Positions 4,594 through 10,429 of a DNA stretch of 10,429 bases are shown here, piece by piece. How positions within the stretch are numbered: the first letter of the stretch is position 1; each line of letters opens with the position of its first letter. A program made the translations under genes and the position numbers. Location of the stretch: positions 1 through 10,429 of the forward strand of contig JAYTCQ010000142.1 in the NCBI GenBank assembly GCA_043736395.1, written 5' to 3'. This DNA comes from JAFDVL01 sp043736395. Lineage in GTDB: Bacteria; Acidobacteriota; Blastocatellia; RBC074. The notes under the pieces were generated by a model. That model was not told the origin of the DNA, did not search any database, and was given only the letters and a program-made list of their open reading frames with translations.

Positions 4594-6804
4594 ATGAACT
4601 TTGCCGTCAAACCTCGCCCTATAATGAATCGTTTCTGTTTAATTACACTAATGATTGTCTGTTCAGGATTATCCTTTGCTCAGGATTTGCGATCCCGCTT
4701 AAAAACTGCTGCATCTGCGCAATCTGAAGTTGATTTACAAAAAATCGAGACGAGTAATACACGCTCTGAAGAAGCCGCCTTAGCCCGATTATTTCGAGGC
4801 TATCTACGCTTGCAGGCGAAAGATTATAGCGCAGCCTTAACTATCCTTGATGAAGGTGTGATTGGCAGACAGAGTAAACTTGGCGATTATGCAATTTACT
4901 ATCGCGGGCAGGCTTTGCAAGGGATCGGTCAGACTGAAGAAGCTGAACGGATGTATGGGAAAGCTGCGCAACAGTATCCGACGTCAATGATGGCACGGAC
5001 TGCCGTGTTGCAGGCCGCCGGTTCAGCCACACTACGCGGAGCCTATCAATCAACTATTGATTACATCAACAGCTTAGGCGCAAACGCTGATGGGACAGCG
5101 TTAAAGTTAAAAGCTGATGCCCTGGAAAAAATCGGAAAGCGCGAAGAAGCTGCGGCAATCTGGAAAAAAATGTATTTTGAAATGCCGCAGGCTCCAGAGG
5201 CCGGCGAAGTTTCTAATAAGCTTGTCGCTCTCGGAGCCACCCCCGCCAGCGCCACGGCGACTGCTCCCATGATGAGGACTCGCGCTGATAAATTGTATCA
5301 GGCAAATCTTTGGGTAATTGCGGGACAAGCTTATGAACAGCTCTCACGCCAATTCCCTGCTGCGACAAATCCTGAAGTTTACTTGCGGGGCGGTGTCAGT
5401 TTTTACAAAGCCAAAATGTATCCAAACTCTTTGGCGATGTTAATGAATGTTCGTTCTCGCTCGACACAGGATCAGGCAGATGCGATTTACTATCGTGGAC
5501 TTTGCTATCGCGCACAGCGTCAGGAAGCTCCCTTGCTGCAAGCCATTTCAGACCTGAGACGGACGGCTCCCGGCAGCATCCAGCTGGGTAATTTACTCTA
5601 CGAAATCGGCAAGATGAATGAGGAATCGCAACCCTCTGTTGCCGCGACCTATTACGAACAGCTTTTTAAAGAATCCCCCCGTGCGGAAAACGCCGATGAA
5701 GCGCATTTCTGGCGCGCCTGGCGGACGCACGAAGCGAAGGATTACGCTAACGCTGCCCGCTTGTTCATTGAGCATGTTGCCGAATACGGCGAAGTCACAG
5801 AAAATCGTGGCAAAGCTGCTTTCTGGGGCGCAATGGATTCTGAACGCGCCGGTGATAAAGCTCGTGCAGTCACGATGTATAAAGCTCTGCTCACGCGTTA
5901 TGGCGCTGGATGGTACGGCTATAATGCCGAACGTCATATTGGAGAATTAATCCGTCAGGGAGCCAAAGAAACTCCGGCTGATTCAGATGTAACTTTGAGC
6001 CGCGCCGTCGCCAAGCTCCAGATCAATCCACCAATTGTGGAATCAATGAATCCGGCTGACGAAGAACGCGTGACCAAAGCTGATTCGCTCGCCTTAATAA
6101 ATTTGCCGCAGCTGGCATTAGGTGAATTAGAAAATGCGCGGAGTCGTGCGGCGGATTCGCCTAAATTAAACATTCGCATCGCTCAAATTTATCGCGCTCG
6201 CAATGAAAATGTTTCGGCGGTCAATGTGCTCAAACGAGCTTATCCGAATTATGGGCAAATGCTCGTGGAAGAAATGCCACGCGCTGCCTGGGACGTTTTT
6301 TACCCGCTCGGCTGGTGGTCCAATATCAAGGAAGAAGCCAAACGTAAAAATATTGATCCTTATATGATTGCCGGATTAATTCGTCAGGAAACGATTTTTA
6401 ATCCAACTGCGCGCAGCCGCGCCAATGCGATGGGATTGATGCAATTGCTGCCGTCCACCGGACGCTCGGTAGCGAAAAAATATAGCCTTGGCGGAGGCGT
6501 TATTAGTTCTGCCGATTTATATAATCCCGTTTTAAATATTCAGCTTGGGACTTCTTACGTCGCCGATCTGATGAGTAATTTTGGACGCTTCGAATATGTC
6601 GCGGCAGCTTATAACGGCGGCCCGACTCGAGTCGCCCGCTGGTTACGGGAATTGCCTGCGGCAGATATTGAAGATTGGGTAGATTCGATTCCGCTCAGCG
6701 AAACGCGCGCGTACGTACAGGGCGTCTATCGCAACGCTCGACAATATCGCCGCCTGTATGACGATCAGGGACGCTTCAAACCCGAAGTTGGAAACGGTAA
6801 CTAA
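4594..6804 (+). CDS. Soluble lytic murein transglycosylase (Slt70-like, TPR + SLT domain)
   Basis: A 736-residue exported enzyme predicted to cleave the MurNAc-GlcNAc bond of peptidoglycan, forming 1,6-anhydro-MurNAc ends in the periplasm. An N-terminal signal peptide ends near LSFAQ (residue 30). Residues about 40-560 form a helical TPR-like superhelix (for example AIYYRGQALQGIGQTEEAERMYGKAAQQYP), as in the Slt70 ring. The SLT catalytic domain (about 575-720) shows the catalytic glutamate E599 in GLIRQETIFNP, the AMGLMQLLPSTG motif (612-623) and AAYNGGPTRV (671-680). All core motifs are intact, so an active enzyme is expected; the length is somewhat above E. coli Slt70. AGGAG (4582-4586) supports the ATG at 4594. 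It is likely to act in cell-wall turnover. Confidence 0.93.
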   Translation: MNFAVKPRPIMNRFCLITLMIVCSGLSFAQDLRSRLKTAASAQSEVDLQKIETSNTRSEEAALARLFRGYLRLQAKDYSAALTILDEGVIGRQSKLGDYAIYYRGQALQGIGQTEEAERMYGKAAQQYPTSMMARTAVLQAAGSATLRGAYQSTIDYINSLGANADGTALKLKADALEKIGKREEAAAIWKKMYFEMPQAPEAGEVSNKLVALGATPASATATAPMMRTRADKLYQANLWVIAGQAYEQLSRQFPAATNPEVYLRGGVSFYKAKMYPNSLAMLMNVRSRSTQDQADAIYYRGLCYRAQRQEAPLLQAISDLRRTAPGSIQLGNLLYEIGKMNEESQPSVAATYYEQLFKESPRAENADEAHFWRAWRTHEAKDYANAARLFIEHVAEYGEVTENRGKAAFWGAMDSERAGDKARAVTMYKALLTRYGAGWYGYNAERHIGELIRQGAKETPADSDVTLSRAVAKLQINPPIVESMNPADEERVTKADSLALINLPQLALGELENARSRAADSPKLNIRIAQIYRARNENVSAVNVLKRAYPNYGQMLVEEMPRAAWDVFYPLGWWSNIKEEAKRKNIDPYMIAGLIRQETIFNPTARSRANAMGLMQLLPSTGRSVAKKYSLGGGVISSADLYNPVLNIQLGTSYVADLMSNFGRFEYVAAAYNGGPTRVARWLRELPAADIEDWVDSIPLSETRAYVQGVYRNARQYRRLYDDQGRFKPEVGNGN

Positions 6805-6806
6805 AA

Positions 6807-6900
6807 GGTACGATAGGCGTCCCCGCCTGTCGCCGCGTACATTACTTATCCTATACGAAACTTCCTGAGAACTGCGACAGGCGGGGACGCCTATCGTATC
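6807..6900. repeat. Large palindromic element: perfect 25-bp inverted repeat, 40-nt centre
   Basis: Bases 6809-6833 are the exact reverse complement of 6874-6898. The outer two pairs add one G-C and one G-T, giving a 94-bp unit. The arms are GC-rich (core GGCGTCCCCGCC), unlike the AT-richer centre. The element begins 2 bp after the transglycosylase stop and ends 15 bp before the next start codon. It has no coding capacity and no obvious target-site duplication. It looks like a REP/MITE-type dispersed palindrome, and its transcript would form a very stable hairpin that could end transcription or protect the upstream mRNA end. Confidence 0.85.
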
Positions 6901-6915
6901 TGGTGGAAAAATTCT

Positions 6916-7425
6916 GTGACGAATCATTTTTTTTCAATCCGAATTTTCATTGCTCTCTGCCTTCTCGTCACCGCCGCAACTGCTGCGATCAGCGGCAAAT
7001 CATACGTCCTCAAAGAAGCCAGCTTTCAGTTTGAAGTCCCTGAAGGCTGGACGATCAAAGCCTCCGATAAAGACGGAATTACCGAGCATATCCTCACCTC
7101 AAACGATGAAGCCATCACCGTGGTTTTCGTAGTCGCAGACGATCCGGCAATGGCTGAAAAATTGTGGGACGCCTTCCGCGAAGGCCTTGACGACGAAATG
7201 AAAAACGTCAAAGCCAAAGGTCAAAAAGAAAATAAACATAACGGGATGGAACATCTCAACGAATCTGGAACTGCCGATTCCAACGGAAAGCCCATGAATT
7301 GGAGCCTTGATATTTTCGTCGCCGAAAAACCCGTTGTCGCCTTCGGAGCCATTGACGAAAAAACTGCTAAGAAAAATACTGAAGTTTACGGCAAGCTTTT
7401 ACAGAGCATGAAACGTATTTCGTAG
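6916..7425 (+). CDS. Secreted PsbP/DUF1795-like protein
   Basis: A 169-residue protein starting at a GTG, with GGTGG (6902-6906) as a plausible ribosome site. A Sec signal peptide (about 1-26; FFSIRIFIALCLLVTAATAA) indicates export, and no lipobox is seen. The mature part has the pattern of PsbP-like/DUF1795 folds: an opening beta strand SFQFEVPEGWTI, a strand ITVVFVVADD, a helix AEKLWDAFREGLDDEM, the strand pair NWSLDIFVAEKPVVAFGAI and a final helix YGKLLQSMKRI. Such proteins are small envelope or stress-related proteins without a common enzymatic role. The start codon lies directly beside the large palindrome, which could affect its expression. The family call rests on pattern only. Confidence 0.65.
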   Translation: MTNHFFSIRIFIALCLLVTAATAAISGKSYVLKEASFQFEVPEGWTIKASDKDGITEHILTSNDEAITVVFVVADDPAMAEKLWDAFREGLDDEMKNVKAKGQKENKHNGMEHLNESGTADSNGKPMNWSLDIFVAEKPVVAFGAIDEKTAKKNTEVYGKLLQSMKRIS

Positions 7426-7459
7426 GGTCATTAAAAAATTAGCAACCCCGGCGGTCGTT

Positions 7460-8062
7460 ATGCCTTTACAAGTGAAACCTAGTTCTTCTTTTCTGAATGC
7501 GTTGGTATATGTATCAATACTCATAATCATCTCATCACCATTAACCGCACAAACGCACAGTTGGCTCATCCTTAAAAATAAGAAGCTTGTTACTTTTGAT
7601 TGGAACTGCACGCAAGAAACAACATTTCCTCATCAGGCTCTTAGTAAAATTGTTAATAAAGCTATTGCTCACGAAAGCCTGAAAGACCCAAATGTTTATG
7701 GTAATCGGGCATTTAAAATCAGTCTTCAAAACAATGGTGCATTCGTTTATTTTGTACCAACAGTTTGTGGTGCAACAGGAAACTGTACTTGGCGATTGTA
7801 TAAAACCAGTCCGGTAAAATATCTCGGCGAAATTGCAGGGCAATACATTTATACTTATCAATCAATGGATATGATGCCGATGATTGTTACATACAGCCAC
7901 TTCAATGCTGCCGAAGGACATCTTCATACATTTCAATTTCGCAAACGAAAATACAAATGGCGTGGTGATTCATACCCTATCGGCAAGATGGATTTGAATG
8001 GTTATGATATGCCAGACTTTCTAAAAAATGCCCCGCGCCAATGTAAAGAATATGGCTGGTAA
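7460..8062 (+). CDS. Secreted four-cysteine protein of unknown function
   Basis: A 200-residue protein with an N-terminal signal peptide (about 1-30, hydrophobic ALVYVSILIIISSPLTA). The mature part has four cysteines (C50, C103, C109, C195). A striking motif VCGATGNCTWRLYKTSPVKY (102-121) is followed by LGEIAGQYIYTYQS and a C-terminal beta-rich part ending in QCKEYGW. The four cysteines could form two disulphides in the periplasm. I do not recognise a named family; the CGATGNC-W motif looks lineage-conserved to me, but this cannot be checked here. Its DNA appears more AT-rich than the neighbouring genes, which may indicate a different history. The ribosome site is weak (GGCGG at 7450-7454), and translation may be coupled to the gene 34 bp upstream. 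Confidence 0.65.
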   Translation: MPLQVKPSSSFLNALVYVSILIIISSPLTAQTHSWLILKNKKLVTFDWNCTQETTFPHQALSKIVNKAIAHESLKDPNVYGNRAFKISLQNNGAFVYFVPTVCGATGNCTWRLYKTSPVKYLGEIAGQYIYTYQSMDMMPMIVTYSHFNAAEGHLHTFQFRKRKYKWRGDSYPIGKMDLNGYDMPDFLKNAPRQCKEYGW

Positions 8063-8081
8063 TCTATCTTCAATTTCGAAA

Positions 8082-8975
8082 ATGAAAATACTTACAATTT
8101 TTCTCCGCTATATTTTTTGCCTTCTGCTTCTGGCTCAAGCGTCGGCGCAATCCACTGAACCAATTTCCCTCCAAGTAAAAGCCGAAACCGGCACAATTAT
8201 TTGGCTAGATAATTTGCGCTACGGAACCATCGCCGATAGCGGTGAACTCACGATTAATAATCTAAAACCCGGAACGCATTCACTCCGTGCCAGATTGCTT
8301 GGAAAACGTGAATTGATACAGCCTGTTATCGTCAAAGCCAACGCCGTCAATCAAGTACAACTAAATTTCAAAACGGCTGCGACTCCTGCGGAACTCAGTT
8401 TTCAGACAGCGGAAGGACTCCGTGAAAAGGGTAAGCATAAAGATGCGATTGTCGAATATCGCAAGGCGGTGAGCTTATCCAAAACTCCTCTCCCGCGTGC
8501 TCGCATTGGCTTGGCGCGGAGCCTCGCGGCGACTTCTGAATACGATGATGCCGTTACCGAAGTGCGTCGCGCGGTACGTGAAGCTGCCGCTTCGCCGATC
8601 ATCGCCGCTGAGGCTTTGACGGTGATTGCGAATACGTTTCGCTCGCAAGGGCTATACGATGAAGCCTTCACAAATTATACAAAGGCTCTGAAGCTCGCGC
8701 GAAATTTTTCTCCTGAAGCGCACACCGGAATCGCTTTAAATTTTATGGAAGAAAACGATTCCGCCAACGCTATCAAACATCTCAGCCTCGGCGCTCAGCA
8801 AAGTAACGATACCGAACCGATCATCTATTATCTGCTCGCAAATCTGCTGGATCGCAACGGACAAATTAAAGAAGCCATCACCACCTACGAAAAATTCTTA
8901 GCGCTGGAGCCAACCGGAAAAAATGCGAATACTGCTCGCTCTCTCCTCAAGCAGTTAAAACGTGAAGCGCAGTGA
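8082..8975 (+). CDS. Exported PEGA-like and TPR repeat protein
   Basis: The ATG at 8082 is chosen because it begins a canonical signal peptide (MKILTIFLRYIFCLLLLAQASAQ). Earlier in-frame ATGs at 8028 and 8052 would add a polar stretch and make the gene overlap the previous one. None of the three has a clear ribosome site. The 297-residue product has a PEGA-like beta domain (about 27-97; IIWLDNLRYGTIADSGELTINNLKPGTHSLRARLLG) followed by about five TPR units (103-135, 137-169, 172-206, 210-242, 246-278), such as KHKDAIVEYRKAVSL and GQIKEAITTYEKFLALEP. It is probably a periplasmic scaffold for protein-protein contacts. Partner and process are unknown. It lies 19 bp after the preceding gene and may be co-transcribed with it. 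Confidence 0.7.
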   Translation: MKILTIFLRYIFCLLLLAQASAQSTEPISLQVKAETGTIIWLDNLRYGTIADSGELTINNLKPGTHSLRARLLGKRELIQPVIVKANAVNQVQLNFKTAATPAELSFQTAEGLREKGKHKDAIVEYRKAVSLSKTPLPRARIGLARSLAATSEYDDAVTEVRRAVREAAASPIIAAEALTVIANTFRSQGLYDEAFTNYTKALKLARNFSPEAHTGIALNFMEENDSANAIKHLSLGAQQSNDTEPIIYYLLANLLDRNGQIKEAITTYEKFLALEPTGKNANTARSLLKQLKREAQ

Positions 8976-9059
8976 TTTGACGCTTATGCCGTCCCACAGG
9001 TACACTTTTGATTGCGCGTTTCCGCCATCTCATTTCGATTCGTTAGATAAGGTATTCTT
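8976..9059. other. Short gap before the M16-like gene
   Basis: These 84 bp hold only the TAAGGT ribosome site at 9048-9053. I see no hairpin terminator and no convincing promoter hexamers, so read-through from the TPR protein gene is possible. Confidence 0.3.
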
Positions 9060-10400
9060 ATGTTTTATTTCAAATACAAAGTGCCGGTTTTGATTTTCCT
9101 GGCTTTGATTTTTGCAGCTTCAACCCAACCGGTGCTGGCCCAAAAAGATAAGGATAAAAATCCAAAACTTTCAGCGCCTCCCGTTCCGCAAGTTGCGCCA
9201 CGGACGCCATTTAGTGATGTTCGGCGTGACAGCCTGCTGAACGGATTACAAATTGTGACGCTGGAAAAAAACACTTCCCCGAAAGTCATTTGTCACTTAA
9301 CTGTTCGCGGGGGATCAATGTTTGATCTGGTCGGCAAAGCTGGCGTTGCAACTTTGACAGTGGAAACGTTGCTTGCAGTCAATCCAAATTTGAAAGAAGA
9401 CTTAGCGAGCCTTGATGCACAAATGGATTGGGGCGTAACGCTTGATCACACTTGGTTTCGCATTGAAGCTCCGGCACAAAATCTTCAGGAAACCATTGAA
9501 AGAATCTCACGCCTGCTCGTCACAGATGTTATTCGCAAGGAATCTTTTGCCAAGGCTCATCAAGATCATCTCGCCCACCTGAAATCCCTACAACTGCCAG
9601 CCGCCGCGCAAGCAGATGAAGCATTTATCGCAGCTTTATATGGCGATCATCCCTACGCGCACACAACCGAAGGAAATACCGCTTCGGTCGCCAACATTCA
9701 ATACGGTGATGTGTATGATTTTTATAAACGCGTCTATCTTGCCAATAACATGTTTGCCGTCGTGGAAGGTAATCTGAAACGTGACAAAGTACTGAGCATT
9801 TTCCGAACTTACTTTGGAAGTTGGATCAAAGGCACTCCGGCTCCACCGACATTTCGTCCACCAACTCGCACACCTGAAGTCAGGGTGATTAAAATTGAAC
9901 AGGCCAATTTGTCGAATGTCGAAATTCGCGGAGGCGTCATCGGCGTTTCACATACAGACGCAGATTACCTCGCGACTGTTTTGCTCTCACGCTTGTTGGA
10001 TAAACGCTTAAAGCAAATCGAAGCAACCAGCACGACTTCATTTCCGCCTCGTGTTCTAGCGGCTCCGATGCATTTTTCCGCTTCTGTCCCAGCGGAACGC
10101 GCCGTTGAAATCTCACGTCAGATCACCGACATTTTTGCGCAACTAAGCAAAAATGAAATTTCAGAATTGGATCTGGCAACCGCTCAATCCGCGCTGCTCG
10201 AAGAACATCGCGCTAAATCTGTCAACGAGTACATTCGCGAAATCGCCTCTTATAAATTGCCTGAAACTTATCCTTTAAATTTCGAAAATAAAGTCAAAGC
10301 CATCACGACGCTGGATTTACAACGCGTCGCCAAACGATTGCTGGACGCCAATGCCCTGACAGTTTTAGTCATGGGAAAAGTTAGCGAAATAAAAGGCTGA
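9060..10400 (+). CDS. Exported M16 peptidase-like protein lacking the zinc site
   Basis: A 446-residue protein with a signal peptide (about 1-28, ending PVLAQ), a Lys/Pro linker, an M16 N-terminal domain (about 52-255) and an M16 C-terminal domain (about 273-440). Family landmarks are LLNGLQIVTLEKNTSPKV, RGGSMFDLVGKAGVATLT, YGDHPYAHTTEG (194-205) and FYKRVYLANNMFAVVEGNL. In active M16 peptidases the inverted zinc motif HxxEH follows GxA; here the segment reads GVATLTVET (95-103), so both histidines are absent. It is expected to be a non-catalytic subunit or pseudo-peptidase. Bacterial M16 proteins often work as an active/inactive pair encoded together, and the partner is not in this window. 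TAAGGT lies 7 nt before the ATG. Confidence 0.85.
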   Translation: MFYFKYKVPVLIFLALIFAASTQPVLAQKDKDKNPKLSAPPVPQVAPRTPFSDVRRDSLLNGLQIVTLEKNTSPKVICHLTVRGGSMFDLVGKAGVATLTVETLLAVNPNLKEDLASLDAQMDWGVTLDHTWFRIEAPAQNLQETIERISRLLVTDVIRKESFAKAHQDHLAHLKSLQLPAAAQADEAFIAALYGDHPYAHTTEGNTASVANIQYGDVYDFYKRVYLANNMFAVVEGNLKRDKVLSIFRTYFGSWIKGTPAPPTFRPPTRTPEVRVIKIEQANLSNVEIRGGVIGVSHTDADYLATVLLSRLLDKRLKQIEATSTTSFPPRVLAAPMHFSASVPAERAVEISRQITDIFAQLSKNEISELDLATAQSALLEEHRAKSVNEYIREIASYKLPETYPLNFENKVKAITTLDLQRVAKRLLDANALTVLVMGKVSEIKG

Positions 10401-10429
10401 GCTGAAAGCGATTAGCCTTTAGCTGTTAG
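10397..10429. repeat. Degenerate heptamer tandem repeat (NNNAGCN) at the window end
   Basis: From base 10397 the sequence reads in 7-base steps CTGAGCT, GAAAGCG, ATTAGCC, TTTAGCT, GTTAG, each full unit with AGC at positions 4-6. The first unit begins within the last codons of the M16 gene. The array continues past the window edge. Part of it can also pair as an imperfect hairpin (AGCTGAAAG with CCTTTAGCT). Confidence 0.5.

Noticed and set aside
5593..5950. Overlapping open frames of about 110 residues on both strands inside the transglycosylase gene
   Set aside because: They lie within an intact, well-recognised coding region, have no ribosome sites and low-complexity composition typical of shadow frames.
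6807..6900. Reading the palindrome as a two-unit CRISPR or an IS end pair
   Set aside because: The arms are inverted rather than direct, there is only one centre, no cas gene and no transposase between or beside the arms.
8028..8081. Earlier ATG starts (8028, 8052) for the PEGA/TPR protein
   Set aside because: They put a polar extension before an otherwise canonical signal peptide; 8028 also overlaps the preceding gene by 35 bp.

Overview
This 10.4 kb window looks like ordinary chromosome from a mesophilic Gram-negative bacterium, most likely an Acidobacteriota member (Blastocatellia-like). That assignment is an inference. It rests on moderate GC, a high proportion of exported lineage-type hypothetical proteins, a GAF protein with a distinctive charged C-terminal domain, an Slt70-type lytic transglycosylase and a zinc-site-less M16 homologue. 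No rRNA, tRNA, CRISPR array, transposase, phage, defence or biosynthetic system is visible. All genes but the first are on the + strand.

Left part (1-2660): the window opens with five degenerate copies of a heptamer (ACTCATC). A small minus-strand protein with a zinc-binding anti-sigma signature (H-x3-C-x2-C) is divergent, across 68 bp, from a 371-residue sigma-70-like regulator. This looks like a regulator/antagonist pair. Two short single-gene units follow, an 85-residue orphan protein and a 126-residue exported cysteine-containing protein. Their upstream regions share three conserved blocks, including an extended -10 promoter element, and each gene is followed by a rho-independent terminator.

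Middle (2661-4600): a near-consensus sigma-70 promoter (TTGACA-N17-GATAAT) drives a leader of roughly 250 nt and then a GTG-started protein with coiled coil, GAF-like domain, Ala/Pro-rich linker and charged C-terminal helical domain. A strong terminator closes this unit.

Right part (4600-10429): the genes all encode exported, envelope-associated proteins: a 736-residue soluble lytic murein transglycosylase, a secreted PsbP/DUF1795-like protein, a secreted four-cysteine protein of unknown function, a PEGA-like plus TPR protein, and an M16 peptidase-like protein without the zinc motif. The transglycosylase is separated from the next gene by a perfect 25-bp inverted repeat around a 40-nt centre, a MITE/REP-like palindrome. 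The window ends in a second heptameric repeat (NNNAGCN) that begins on the stop codon of the M16 gene.

The most notable observations are the sigma/anti-sigma-like pair, the palindromic element, the shared promoter/leader blocks, the heptamer repeats at both edges, and the uncharacterised GAF protein. I did not find a clear multi-gene novel system.
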